DNA of 64,000 nt. Origin: Brevibacterium limosum (GTDB lineage Bacteria > Actinomycetota > Actinomycetes > Actinomycetales > Brevibacteriaceae). The stretch spans positions 1,736,001 to 1,800,000 of the forward strand of contig NZ_CP050154.1 of NCBI RefSeq assembly GCF_011617705.1, in the 5' to 3' direction. Under the pieces are notes generated by a model. It did not search any database and was not told the DNA's origin. It saw nothing but the letters and a program-made list of their open reading frames with translations. Both the position numbers and the translations under genes were made by a program. Of this stretch, positions 18,591 through 27,218 are shown in pieces (position 1 is the stretch's first letter; each line of letters starts with the position of its first letter).

Positions 18591-18703
18591 TCCCCGCTAT
18601 CACGGTGATCTCGGGCGATGAGTCACTGCGATCGGGTGCCGGGAAGAGCATGAGTGATGTGCCGGTCGATTCACGGGAATTCGATTGCGTGTATACCGGA
18701 TAA

Positions 18704-18723
18704 CCGGTGAATATGCTCACCGG
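18704..18723. promoter_or_regulatory. Inverted repeat CCGGTGA-N6-TCACCGG upstream of divIVA
   Basis: Perfect 7-bp arms surround a 6-bp AT-rich spacer in the 305-bp yggT-divIVA gap, about 170 bp before the divIVA start. The arrangement suits a dimeric repressor or activator. The rest of this gap holds a weak -10-like TACGCT near 18824, the 5' leader hairpin at 18843, and no gene. Confidence 0.4.
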
Positions 18724-18842
18724 AATTGGCTGTTTGCGTGCCCGGGTTGTTAGCCTCGGATGCGTAGAACTTCGTCATTGAACGCAAGACACGCCATTTC
18801 TGCGGGACAAAACTGCAGGTGTTACGCTAATGTGACGTTGAA

Positions 18843-18860
18843 GCCGTCCTTCGGGGCGGC
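18843..18860 (+). other. UUCG-tetraloop hairpin in the divIVA leader
   Basis: A 7-bp stem (GCCGTCC/GGGCGGC, one G-U pair) closes on UUCG at 18850-18853, an exceptionally stable tetraloop. It ends 35 nt before the divIVA start and no T-run follows, so it looks like a 5'-UTR stability or translation element rather than a terminator. Confidence 0.5.
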
Positions 18861-18895
18861 AGCGTAATGAATGTAGATCGACCGAAGGTGACCTC

Positions 18896-19690
18896 ATGGC
18901 GCTCACGCCTGAAGACGTAGTAAACAAGCGGTTCCAGCATGTGAAGTTCCGCGACGGGTACGACCAGGACGAAGTCGACGATTTCCTTGATGAGGTCGTC
19001 GTTGAGATTCGCCGTCTCTACCAGGAGAACGACGAACTGCGTCAGAAGCTCTCCACCGCCGAACAGCGTGTGAAGGAACTCGAAGCCGGCGGCGCCACCG
19101 CCGCACCGGCCCAGGACATCGACGCCACTCAGGCGATGCCCGCCGCGGTTCCTGCACCCGAAGAGAAGGAAGAGGCTCCGGCTCCGGCCGAAGCACCTGC
19201 TGCTCCGGCACCGGTCGAAGAGACCCCGGCCCCGGTCGTCAAGGAAGCCGCCCCGGCTCCCCAGGAAGGCTCTGCTGCACCGGCGATGGCCGCCGGCGGA
19301 GCCGCAGGCGCCGGTCTCGGTGCTGTCGCAGCCGGTGGCGACGGAGACGCCCATGGCCTCATCGCTCTGGCCCAGCGCGTCCACGACGAGCATGTCGCCG
19401 AAGGTGAGCGCAAGCGCGACGAGCTCATCAAGGGTGCCGAGAAGGAAGCCGCCGACATCGTCGGCAAGGCCGAATCGAAGCGCGACGAAACGCTGTCGAC
19501 CCTCGAATCGCAGAAGTCGACCCTCGAGCGTTCCATCGACCAGCTCTCGAACTTCGAGCGCCAGTACCGCACACGACTGAAGAGCTACCTCAACGATCAG
19601 CTGCGTGACCTCGAGAACTCCACGAGCCTGGCTCCGGAGACCCTCGACGGAAACGGCCCGCTGGGCGGTTCGTCGAACCACAAGCTCTGA
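18896..19690 (+). CDS. divIVA: Polar growth scaffold DivIVA (Wag31)
   Basis: DivIVA/Wag31 coats curved membrane at the poles and septum and directs peptidoglycan synthesis in Actinobacteria. The 264-residue protein has the conserved N-terminus MALTPEDVVNKRFQHVKFRDGYDQDEVDDFLDEV, which binds membrane and begins the coiled coil (to about residue 65). A long Ala/Pro/Glu-rich insertion (about 66-150) follows, then a second coiled coil from about 155 to 245. AAGGTGA precedes the ATG. An inverted repeat and a UUCG hairpin lie upstream. It is the last division gene of the cluster. Confidence 0.97.
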   Translation: MALTPEDVVNKRFQHVKFRDGYDQDEVDDFLDEVVVEIRRLYQENDELRQKLSTAEQRVKELEAGGATAAPAQDIDATQAMPAAVPAPEEKEEAPAPAEAPAAPAPVEETPAPVVKEAAPAPQEGSAAPAMAAGGAAGAGLGAVAAGGDGDAHGLIALAQRVHDEHVAEGERKRDELIKGAEKEAADIVGKAESKRDETLSTLESQKSTLERSIDQLSNFERQYRTRLKSYLNDQLRDLENSTSLAPETLDGNGPLGGSSNHKL

Positions 19691-19801
19691 TCCCAGGGCA
19701 TCACCGACCGAGGTCCGGGAACTCTTCGGAGTACCCGGGCCTCCGTTGTGTCCGCGCATTCCACCGGCACGCGGCTGAGTCCCTCAACGTCGGCAGTGGG
19801 C

Positions 19802-19807
19802 TAGAAT
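19802..19807 (+). promoter_or_regulatory. -10 hexamer TAGAAT placed for a leaderless lspA transcript
   Basis: TAGAAT ends 8 bp before the ATG at 19815, so transcription would begin at or next to that codon. No ribosome-binding site is visible. No good -35 is seen. Confidence 0.5.
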
Positions 19808-19814
19808 GAACCAA

Positions 19815-20351
19815 ATGAACGATCCTGCCTCACGGGTGAAAAGACCTCGCGCCGCCATGATGGCCCTGCTGTTCACAATCGCGGCGACCGTGCTCGTGAT
19901 CGATCAGTTCACCAAGTTCCTTGCCGTCACCCTCCTCGAGGACCAGCCGCCGGTGCCTGTGCTCGGCTCTCTGGCCGGATTCACCTTCTACCGCAACCCG
20001 GGAGCCGCACTCGGACTCGGCTCGAACGTGACGTGGATCTTCCCGATCATCGCCATCGGGGTGTTCATCGCGATCCTCGTGATCTCCCGCAAGCTCGGGT
20101 CGCGAGCCTGGGCGACCGGGCTCGGTCTGCTGCTGGGCGGACTCTTCGGCAACCTCGTCGACAGGCTCTTCCGCGAACCCGCATTCCTGCACGGAGCCGT
20201 CGTCGACTTCATCGATCTGTCGCTGTTCATCTGCAACGTCGCGGACATCGCGATCTCCGCCGCCGCAGTGACCCTCGTCATCGTCAGCCTCAGGGGAATC
20301 GACATCGACGGCTCGGACTCCACACGTGTGAAAGAGGACTCTCATGACTGA
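19815..20351 (+). CDS. lspA: Lipoprotein signal peptidase LspA
   Basis: LspA cleaves the signal peptide of diacylglyceryl-modified prolipoproteins at the outer face of the membrane. The protein (178 residues from this start) has four membrane segments and the two catalytic aspartate motifs, in GNLVDRLFR and in [19 protein letters not shown]. The frame also has ATG 19806, which would add MNQ. I prefer 19815 because a TAGAAT -10 overlaps the earlier ATG and points to a leaderless message. It overlaps rluD by 8 bp. The lipoprotein amidase at 33690 is a likely substrate. Confidence 0.95.
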   Translation: MNDPASRVKRPRAAMMALLFTIAATVLVIDQFTKFLAVTLLEDQPPVPVLGSLAGFTFYRNPGAALGLGSNVTWIFPIIAIGVFIAILVISRKLGSRAWATGLGLLLGGLFGNLVDRLFREPAFLHGAVVDFIDLSLFICNVADIAISAAAVTLVIVSLRGIDIDGSDSTRVKEDSHD

Positions 20352-21267
20352 ACGCTCCATCCTCGTCCCTGAGGGACTCGACGGTCAGCGCGTGGACGCT
20401 GCGATGTCGAAGCTGCTCGGCCTCTCCCGCACCGCAGCCGCAGATATCTGCGCCGACGGGGGAGTGGAGATGTCCGGACGCCCGGTCATCAAATCCGATC
20501 GCGTCATCGCCGGTGAACGGCTCGACATCATGATGCCCGAACCCAAGAGGCCCCTCGAGGTCGTGCCCGATCCCGTGCCGGGAATGCGCATCGTCCACGA
20601 CGAGGATGCCTTCGTCGTCGTCGACAAACCGGTCGGCGTGGCCGCTCACCCGGCTCTCGGCTGGACCGGACGCACCGTCGTCGGCGGGCTCGCCGCGGCG
20701 GGCTTTCGTATCGCGACCTCGGGTGCCCCCGAACGCCAGGGCATCGTGCAGCGCCTCGACGTCGGAACCTCCGGGCTCATGGTCGTGGCCAAAAGCGAAT
20801 ACGCCTACAGCGTGCTCAAACGGGCTTTCAAGGAGCGCACGGTGGACAAGACCTACCATGCGGTCGTCCAAGGTCTGCCCGACCCTGTGCTCGGCACCAT
20901 CGACGCCCCGATCGCCCGCCACCCGAAGCACGACGGACTCTACGCTGTGCGCAGCGAAGGCAAGAACGCGATCACCCACTACGAGGTGATCGAAGCTCAC
21001 CGCCGTGCCGCGCTCGTCGAGATCCACTTGGAGACCGGACGCACCCACCAGATCCGTGTCCACTTCTCAGCCACCAAACACCCCTGCGTCGGAGACCTGC
21101 CCTATGGAGCCGATCCGGTGCTGGCGAAGGAACTCGGTCTTGAACGCCAGTGGCTGCACGCCGTCAAACTCGGCTTCCACCACCCCGACACGCAGAAGTG
21201 GGTCGAGTTCGAAAGCGGCTATCCGGAGGATCTGCAGACCGCGCTCGACCGCATCCGGCCGAACTGA
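20344..21267 (+). CDS. rluD: RluA-family 23S rRNA pseudouridine synthase
   Basis: The 307-residue protein has an S4 RNA-binding domain (about residues 14-60) and an RluA-type catalytic domain. The catalytic aspartate is D139 in QRLDVGTSG; most family members have His in place of the Gln before [23 protein letters not shown] and [10 protein letters not shown] further support the family. It is coupled to lspA, a very common pairing. RluD modifies helix 69 of 23S rRNA in E. coli; the exact target here is inferred. Confidence 0.92.
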   Translation: MTERSILVPEGLDGQRVDAAMSKLLGLSRTAAADICADGGVEMSGRPVIKSDRVIAGERLDIMMPEPKRPLEVVPDPVPGMRIVHDEDAFVVVDKPVGVAAHPALGWTGRTVVGGLAAAGFRIATSGAPERQGIVQRLDVGTSGLMVVAKSEYAYSVLKRAFKERTVDKTYHAVVQGLPDPVLGTIDAPIARHPKHDGLYAVRSEGKNAITHYEVIEAHRRAALVEIHLETGRTHQIRVHFSATKHPCVGDLPYGADPVLAKELGLERQWLHAVKLGFHHPDTQKWVEFESGYPEDLQTALDRIRPN

Positions 21268-21384
21268 ACACCGAGTCGCAGCCGTCGAAGGTGCCCGGAG
21301 CAACAGTCTCCGAAGCCTCCTGAAGCGCAGCTGATGGACTAAGCTGGGGGCGCACCACCGGCAACTTCAGGAAGGCGGCGCCCA

Positions 21385-24300
21385 GTGCCGAACGAGGACT
21401 TCGTCCACCTCCACGTCCATACCGAATACTCCATGTTGGACGGTGCGGCCCGCCTCGCCGATCTGATGGCGGCGACGAAGGCATCGGGAATGTCCGCGAT
21501 CGCCACGACCGACCACGGATACCTGTTCGGAGCCTTCGACTTCTGGTCCCAGGCGACCGCCGCCGGCATCAAACCCATCATCGGCGTCGAAGCCTATGTC
21601 ACCCCGGGCACCGACCGCCGGGACAAGACGCGCGTGAAGTGGCGCACCGACGAATCGCAGAAGAGCGACGACCTCTCCGGCGGTGGTCTCTACACACACA
21701 TGACCCTGCTGTCGCGGAACAACACGGGCATGCGGAACCTGTTCAAGGCATCGTCCTACGCCTCTCTGGACTCGGTGACGGCGAAATGGCCGCGGCTGGA
21801 CCAGGACCTGCTCGAGACCTATTCCGACGGACTCATCGCCACCACCGGCTGCCCGTCGGGAGAGGTCCAGGTCCGCCTGCGACTCGGACAGTACGAAGAG
21901 GCCAAGGCTGCGGCGGGGAAGTACCGTGAGATCTTCGGCAGGGACAACTACTACGTCGAACTCATGGACCACGGTCTGTCCATCGAGAAGCGAGTGACGA
22001 AGGACCTCATCCGGCTGTCGAAGGAACTCGACATTCCGCTGGTCGCCACCAACGACCTCCACTACACACACGAATCGGATGCGAAGGCGCACGAAGCGCT
22101 GCTGGCCATCCAATCCGGTTCCAAACTCATCGAACCCACCTATGATCAGGGCGGTTCGCGCTTCGCTTTCTCCGGCTCCGGCTACTACCTCAAGACTCCC
22201 GCAGAGATGCGGTCCCTCTTCAGGGAATTCCCCGAAGCCTGCGACAACACCCTCGAGATCGCCGAGAAGTGCGAAGTCTCCTTCGACACCTCGGCGAACT
22301 ATATGCCGAAGTTCCCGTGCCCTCCGGGTGAGGATGAGACCTCATGGCTGATCAAGGAGGTCGCGAAGGGACTCGACTACCGGTACCCCGACGGTGTTCC
22401 CGACGAAGTCCGCAGACAGGCCGACTACGAACTCGACATCATCATCTCGATGGGCTTCCCCGGATACTTCCTCGTCGTCGCCGACTTCATCAACTGGTCG
22501 AAGGACAACGGCATCCGCGTCGGGCCCGGCCGTGGTTCGGGAGCCGGCTCCATGGTCGCCTACGCGATGCGAATCACCGACCTCGACCCGCTGCAGCACG
22601 GACTGTTCTTCGAGCGCTTCCTCAATCCGGACCGTGTGTCCATGCCCGACTTCGACGTCGACTTCGATGATCGTCGCCGTGGCGAGGTCATCGAATATGT
22701 GACCGAGAAGTACGGCGATGAGCGTGTGGCGATGATCGTCACCTACGGCACGATCAAGACGAAGATGGCGCTGAAGGACTCCGCCCGTGTGCTCGGCAAG
22801 CCCTTCTCGATGGGTGAGCGGCTGACGAAGGCGCTGCCGCCGGCGGAGATGGCCAAGGACATTCCGCTCAAGGACATCGAGGACCCGGAGTCCAAGCGCT
22901 TCAAGGAAGCCGGCGAATTCCGCGAACTCGTCGACACCGATCCGGAAGCCCGAGAGACCTTCGAGACCGCGAAGGGGCTGGAAGGACTGAAGCGGCAGTG
23001 GGGTGTCCACGCAGCCGGTGTCATCATGTCCTCGGACCCGATCATCGACGTCATCCCGATCATGCGTCGGTTCCAGGACGGTCAGGTCATCACCCAGTTC
23101 GACTATCCGACCTCTGAGGGCCTCGGGCTCATCAAGATGGACTTCCTGGGCCTGCGCAACCTCACGATCATCTCCGACGCGGTGGAGAACATCAAGGCCA
23201 ACCGGGACTTCGACCTCGACCTCGAGCACCTGACTCTCGACGACCCGGCCGCCTATGAACTGCTCACACGGGGCGACACCCTCGGTGTGTTCCAGCTCGA
23301 CGGCGGTGGTCTGCGTGCCCTGCTGCGGATGATGAAGCCGGACAACTTCGAGGATATCTCCGCGACCCTGGCCCTCTACCGACCCGGTCCGATGGGTGCT
23401 GATTCGCATACGAACTATGCCCTGCGCAAGAACGGCCTGCAGGAGGTCACCCCGATCCACTCGGAGCTCGAGGAGCCGCTCAAGGATATCCTCGACACCA
23501 CCTACGGTCTCATCATCTACCAGGAGCAGGTGATGGCGATCGCGCAGAAGGTCGCCGGCTACTCGCTGGGTCAGGCCGACATCCTCCGCCGTGCGATGGG
23601 CAAGAAGAAGAAGTCCGAGCTCGACAAGCAGCAGGTCGGCTTCTTCGGCGGAATGAAGGAACGCGGCTACTCGGAGGCCGCCGCGCAAGCACTGTGGGAC
23701 ATTCTGCTGCCGTTCTCGGACTACGCGTTCAACAAGGCGCACTCGGCCGCCTACGGTGTCGTGTCCTACTGGACCGCCTACCTCAAGGCCCACTACACAG
23801 CCGAATACATGGCGGCCCTGCTGACGTCGGTCGGTGACAACAAGGACAAGCTCGCGATCTACCTCAACGAGTGCCGTCGCCTCGGCATCACCGTGCTGCC
23901 TCCGGATGTCAACGAATCCGCGCTCCACTTCACCCCGGTCGGCACCGATATCCGCTTCGGCATGGGCGCGGTCCGCAACGTCGGCGCCCACGTCGTCGAA
24001 GGCATCGTCGAAGCCCGCGGAGAGAAGGGCGCCTACACCTCGTTCACGGACTTCCTCGACAAGGTGCCCAGCCACGTGTGCAACAAGCGCACGATCGAGT
24101 CGCTCGTCAAGGCCGGCGGCTTCGACTCGCTCGGCCACAGCCGTCGCTCACTCGTCGAAGTCCACGAGGAGGCCGTGGACTCGGTCATCGGCGTCAAACG
24201 GCAGGAAGCCAACGGACAGTTCGACCTCTTCGCCGGGCTCGGCGGGGGAGACGACGCACAGGGCTTCTCCGTGACCATCCCCGATCGTCCGGAGTGGGAG

Positions 24301-24942
24301 AAGAAGGAGAAGCTGTCCTTCGAGCGCGACATGATCGGCCTCTACGTCTCCGACCACCCGCTGAACGGGCTCGAAGGGGTGCTGGCCGCCGAATCCGATG
24401 CCTCCATCGCCGAGGTGGTCGATCCGGAATCGCACCGCCATGACGGATCCCAGATCAAGGTCTGCGGAATGATCACGCAGGTCACTCGCAAGGTGTCGAA
24501 GAACTCCGGACGTCCCTATGCGATCGTGACCTTGGAGGACCTCGAAGCCGAGATCGAAGTGATGTTCTTCGGCGACACCTACGAACCCGTGGCGAGCCTG
24601 CTGGCGACCGACCTCGTGATCTCCCTGACCGGCCGCATCCGCACCTCCGACGACCGTCCGACCTCACTGATGGCGATGTCGATGACGATTCCCGATGTCA
24701 CCGACCCCGACGATCGACCGCTCACCCTCATCATGCCGATGGAGAAGGCGACCGAGGAGATGGCGACGAAGCTGCGACGGATCCTCGAATCCAACAAGGG
24801 CCAGACGGACGTCCACATCACCCTGTCTCAGCCGGGGCGGCAGACGGTGATGCGTCTGGACCGGTCGATCCGGGTCGACCCGAACCCGAGCCTCTACGGA
24901 GACCTGAAGGCTCTGCTGGGCTCCCGCTGCTTCAGCGTCTGA
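21385..24942 (+). CDS. dnaE: DNA polymerase III alpha subunit DnaE
   Basis: This 1185-residue protein is the replicative polymerase. It has the N-terminal PHP exonuclease domain (FVHLHVHTEYSMLDG, with the metal-binding HLHVHTEYS), the catalytic aspartates in PDFDVDFDD (D422, D424 and nearby), the helix-hairpin-helix region ending SLVKAGGFDSLG, and an OB-fold from about residue 1005 (ITQVTRKVSKNSGRPYAIVTLEDLE). The size and PHP proofreading motif fit actinobacterial DnaE1. GTG 21385 is preceded by AGGAAGG. A gap of 117 bp from rluD allows its own promoter. Confidence 0.98.
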   Translation: MPNEDFVHLHVHTEYSMLDGAARLADLMAATKASGMSAIATTDHGYLFGAFDFWSQATAAGIKPIIGVEAYVTPGTDRRDKTRVKWRTDESQKSDDLSGGGLYTHMTLLSRNNTGMRNLFKASSYASLDSVTAKWPRLDQDLLETYSDGLIATTGCPSGEVQVRLRLGQYEEAKAAAGKYREIFGRDNYYVELMDHGLSIEKRVTKDLIRLSKELDIPLVATNDLHYTHESDAKAHEALLAIQSGSKLIEPTYDQGGSRFAFSGSGYYLKTPAEMRSLFREFPEACDNTLEIAEKCEVSFDTSANYMPKFPCPPGEDETSWLIKEVAKGLDYRYPDGVPDEVRRQADYELDIIISMGFPGYFLVVADFINWSKDNGIRVGPGRGSGAGSMVAYAMRITDLDPLQHGLFFERFLNPDRVSMPDFDVDFDDRRRGEVIEYVTEKYGDERVAMIVTYGTIKTKMALKDSARVLGKPFSMGERLTKALPPAEMAKDIPLKDIEDPESKRFKEAGEFRELVDTDPEARETFETAKGLEGLKRQWGVHAAGVIMSSDPIIDVIPIMRRFQDGQVITQFDYPTSEGLGLIKMDFLGLRNLTIISDAVENIKANRDFDLDLEHLTLDDPAAYELLTRGDTLGVFQLDGGGLRALLRMMKPDNFEDISATLALYRPGPMGADSHTNYALRKNGLQEVTPIHSELEEPLKDILDTTYGLIIYQEQVMAIAQKVAGYSLGQADILRRAMGKKKKSELDKQQVGFFGGMKERGYSEAAAQALWDILLPFSDYAFNKAHSAAYGVVSYWTAYLKAHYTAEYMAALLTSVGDNKDKLAIYLNECRRLGITVLPPDVNESALHFTPVGTDIRFGMGAVRNVGAHVVEGIVEARGEKGAYTSFTDFLDKVPSHVCNKRTIESLVKAGGFDSLGHSRRSLVEVHEEAVDSVIGVKRQEANGQFDLFAGLGGGDDAQGFSVTIPDRPEWEKKEKLSFERDMIGLYVSDHPLNGLEGVLAAESDASIAEVVDPESHRHDGSQIKVCGMITQVTRKVSKNSGRPYAIVTLEDLEAEIEVMFFGDTYEPVASLLATDLVISLTGRIRTSDDRPTSLMAMSMTIPDVTDPDDRPLTLIMPMEKATEEMATKLRRILESNKGQTDVHITLSQPGRQTVMRLDRSIRVDPNPSLYGDLKALLGSRCFSV

Positions 24943-25018
24943 GGCTCAGCCGCATCGCCGCTCACGATTGCTCAGCGGCCGCAGGCAGCGGGTCGCGCTG
25001 GCTGTTCTGGTGCACCCT

Positions 25019-25058
25019 TCTCTGAACCGCCCACTGAAGAACGTGAGCAGTTCAGAGA
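25019..25058. terminator. Hairpin after dnaE with perfect 9-bp arms
   Basis: TCTCTGAAC (25019-25027) pairs with GTTCAGAGA (25050-25058) about 80 bp after the dnaE stop. There is no T-run, so it is at best an atypical terminator. It lies upstream of the putative hisD promoter. The rest of the 218-bp gap shows no gene. Confidence 0.4.
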
Positions 25059-25147
25059 AAGGTGTGTCGTTTCGCCGATCGTGCCGTTGCAGCGATTCCG
25101 GTCCGTCCGCACTTCGGGCCGGAGGACTGCGGTGCTGCTGCGGAGAC

Positions 25148-25153
25148 TAGAAT
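25148..25153 (+). promoter_or_regulatory. -10 hexamer TAGAAT placed for leaderless hisD
   Basis: TAGAAT ends 8 bp before GTG 25161, so the transcript would start at that codon. This is the same spacing as at lspA. Confidence 0.5.
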
Positions 25154-25160
25154 GGTGCGG

Positions 25161-26462
25161 GTGAACATTCTGGACTTCCGTGGTGAGACCCTCAGCAAGC
25201 GATTCCTGGCGCAGAAGCTGCCTCGGGCCGCCGAGACCCATGCCGATATCGAACGACGCGTCGCCGAACTCCTCGACACCGTCGCCGACGGGGGCGCGGC
25301 CGCGGTGAAGGACTTCACCGAACGCTTCGACGGAGTGCGCCCCGAGTACCTCCGCGTACCGGCATCGGCTCTGGCCGAGGCCGCAGACGCTCTCGATCCC
25401 GCGGTCAGGGCCGCGCTCGTCGAATCCATCGCCCGCGCCCGGAAGGTCGCCGCCGACCAGCGTCCCGCCGATGTCCGCACCGAGCTGGCCTCCGGTGCCT
25501 TCGTCACCACCCGCCACCTGCCGGTCGAACGCGTCGGCCTCTATGTGCCCGGCGGACTGGCCGTGTACCCCTCAACGGTGATCATGAACGTCGTGCCGGC
25601 GCAGACCGCCGGTGCACACTCACTGGCGATCGCCAGCCCGCCCCAGAGCAGCGGCCTGCCGCACCCGACCGTGCTCGCCACCGCACACATCCTCGGCATC
25701 GACGAAGTCTGGGCGATCGGCGGAGCACAGGCGATCGGCGCACTGGCCTTCGGCTTCGACGACGGCGAGGAACTCGAACCGGTCGACCTCATCACCGGCC
25801 CCGGGAACGCCTATGTGGCTGCGGCGAAATCACTCGTCCGCTCCCGGGTCGGCATCGACGCGGTCGCCGGTCCCACGGAGATCATCATCCTCGCCGACGC
25901 ACAGGCCGACCCGCGTTTCGTCGCCGCCGATCTCATCAGCCAGGCCGAACACGACGAACTGGCCGCCTCGGTGCTGGTCACCGACTCCGTCGAACTCGCA
26001 GAGGCGGTGCAGAGGGAGCTGGACGTGCAGGTAACGGAGGCGACGCACACCGAACGGATCTCCACGGCTCTGGCCGGAAGACAGTCGGCGCTCGTCCTCG
26101 TCGACGACCTCGACGCCGGGATCACCGTCGTCAACGGCTATGCCGGTGAGCACGTCGAGGTCCACACGGCCGATGCCGCAGCGGTCGGGGCGCGGATCAC
26201 GAACGGGGGAGCGGTCTTCCTCGGCGATTGGGCACCGGTGTCGCTGGGCGACTACTGCGCCGGGTCGAACCACGTGCTGCCCACGATGGGCACCGCCGCC
26301 CACGGTTCGGGCCTGGGTGTGCACTCATTCATCAAGGTCAGCCAGGTCATCGACTACGACCGGCAGGCCCTGTCAGAGGTGGCCGAACACATCGGTGTTC
26401 TCGCCGCCAGCGAACAGCTGCCGGCCCACGGCCGGGCTGTCGACATCAGGTTCGAGGAGTAG
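25161..26462 (+). CDS. hisD: Histidinol dehydrogenase HisD
   Basis: HisD carries out the last two steps of histidine synthesis, oxidising L-histidinol to L-histidine with two NAD+ and zinc. About 433 residues are predicted. Family blocks include [59 protein letters not shown], the active-site QAEHDELA, and [11 protein letters not shown]. The start could be ATG 25152 (three more residues) or GTG 25161; the -10 at 25148 makes a leaderless GTG 25161 attractive. The other his genes are not in the window. nrdR starts 2 bp after the stop. Confidence 0.96.
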   Translation: MNILDFRGETLSKRFLAQKLPRAAETHADIERRVAELLDTVADGGAAAVKDFTERFDGVRPEYLRVPASALAEAADALDPAVRAALVESIARARKVAADQRPADVRTELASGAFVTTRHLPVERVGLYVPGGLAVYPSTVIMNVVPAQTAGAHSLAIASPPQSSGLPHPTVLATAHILGIDEVWAIGGAQAIGALAFGFDDGEELEPVDLITGPGNAYVAAAKSLVRSRVGIDAVAGPTEIIILADAQADPRFVAADLISQAEHDELAASVLVTDSVELAEAVQRELDVQVTEATHTERISTALAGRQSALVLVDDLDAGITVVNGYAGEHVEVHTADAAAVGARITNGGAVFLGDWAPVSLGDYCAGSNHVLPTMGTAAHGSGLGVHSFIKVSQVIDYDRQALSEVAEHIGVLAASEQLPAHGRAVDIRFEE

Positions 26463-26464
26463 AG

Positions 26465-26962
26465 ATGCGCTGTCCGTTCTGCCGTGAGTCCGATTCGCGG
26501 GTCGTCGATTCGAGGACCAGCGAAGACGGAGCCGCGATCCGCCGGCGCAGGCAGTGCCGTCACTGCGGTCGCCGATTCACCACGATGGAGGCCACGAGCC
26601 TGTCGGTGATCAAACGCTCCGGAGTCACCGAGGAGTTCTCCCGTCAGAAGATCATGTCGGGTGTGCGCAAAGCCTGCCAGGGTCGTCCGGTCAGTGACGA
26701 TGATCTCGCGAAGCTCGCGCAGCGGGTGGAGGAGAACATCCGGTCGCGGGGAATCGCCGAGATCGACGCCGACGAAGTGGGTCTGTCCATCCTCGAACCG
26801 CTGCGCGAACTCGACCAGGTCGCCTACCTGCGCTTCGCCAGCGTGTACCAGGGATTCGACTCGCTCGAAGACTTCGAGGCCGCGATCGATTCGCTGCGTG
26901 CCGATGCGCTGCTGCAGTCCGGTCAGACCCGGGAACCCACCCCCGAAGACTTCGCCGACTGA
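26465..26962 (+). CDS. nrdR: Ribonucleotide reductase regulator NrdR
   Basis: NrdR represses ribonucleotide reductase genes when dATP/ATP signals are high. The 165-residue protein has the N-terminal zinc ribbon with Cys at 3, 6, 31 and 34 (MRCPFC...CRHC) and an ATP-cone domain from about residue 47 ([24 protein letters not shown]). ATG 26465 lies 2 bp after hisD, so the two are probably co-transcribed. No NrdR box is expected here, because its targets (nrd genes) are elsewhere. A strong terminator follows at 27086. Confidence 0.96.
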   Translation: MRCPFCRESDSRVVDSRTSEDGAAIRRRRQCRHCGRRFTTMEATSLSVIKRSGVTEEFSRQKIMSGVRKACQGRPVSDDDLAKLAQRVEENIRSRGIAEIDADEVGLSILEPLRELDQVAYLRFASVYQGFDSLEDFEAAIDSLRADALLQSGQTREPTPEDFAD

Positions 26963-27003
26963 ACGTGTCGGAGCGTCCCCGTGACTGGATTCCGAGACTG
27001 CTG

Positions 27004-27043
27004 AGATTTCTGTCAGAAATCTTCGTGTCGAGTACCGCGGTAC
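27004..27043. promoter_or_regulatory. Two palindromes downstream of nrdR
   Basis: AGATTTC-N5-GAAATCT (27004-27022) and GTACCGCGGTAC (27032-27043) lie next to each other, upstream of a -10-like TAGTAT at 27057-27062. Together they look like an operator region for a short transcript ending at the terminator at 27130, but no -35 is clear. Confidence 0.35.
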
Positions 27044-27085
27044 AGAATTAGTTGTGTAGTATTGAACGTGCGCGCTACGGCGCGC

Positions 27086-27130
27086 GGCCGCTTGCGGTTC
27101 GGAGGGGAAGCCGAACCCAAGCGGCCTTTT
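27086..27130 (+). terminator. Strong intrinsic terminator after nrdR
   Basis: The arms at 27086-27102 and 27111-27126 form a 16-bp stem (GGCCGCTTG... / ...CAAGCGGCC) with one bulged C, followed by TTTT. A separate small hairpin GCGCGC-UACG-GCGCGC lies just before it (about 27070-27085), with a stable UNCG loop. Confidence 0.85.
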
Positions 27131-27147
27131 ACATTCACCCACCTCCC

Positions 27148-27209
27148 TTGCTACCTGACGGCGGCCCAGCAACCTCGCGCGAGGTTGCTGGGCCGCCGTC
27201 AGGTAGCAA
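27148..27209. repeat. 62-bp perfect palindrome, copy 1
   Basis: The two 31-nt halves (27148-27178 and 27179-27209) are exact reverse complements with no loop; the centre is CCTCGC/GCGAGG. An identical 62-bp element is at 47868-47929. It lies between convergent genes (nrdR forward, helD reverse), and its right end is 9 nt from the helD stop codon. There is no U-tract on either side. It could be a mobile REP-like element or a bidirectional terminator. Confidence 0.95.
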
Positions 27210-27218
27210 TTGGGAGGG

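Noticed and set aside
24943..25160. Riboswitch or T-box leader before hisD
   Set aside because: The 9-bp hairpin lies upstream of the likely hisD promoter, and no T-box or specifier features are visible.
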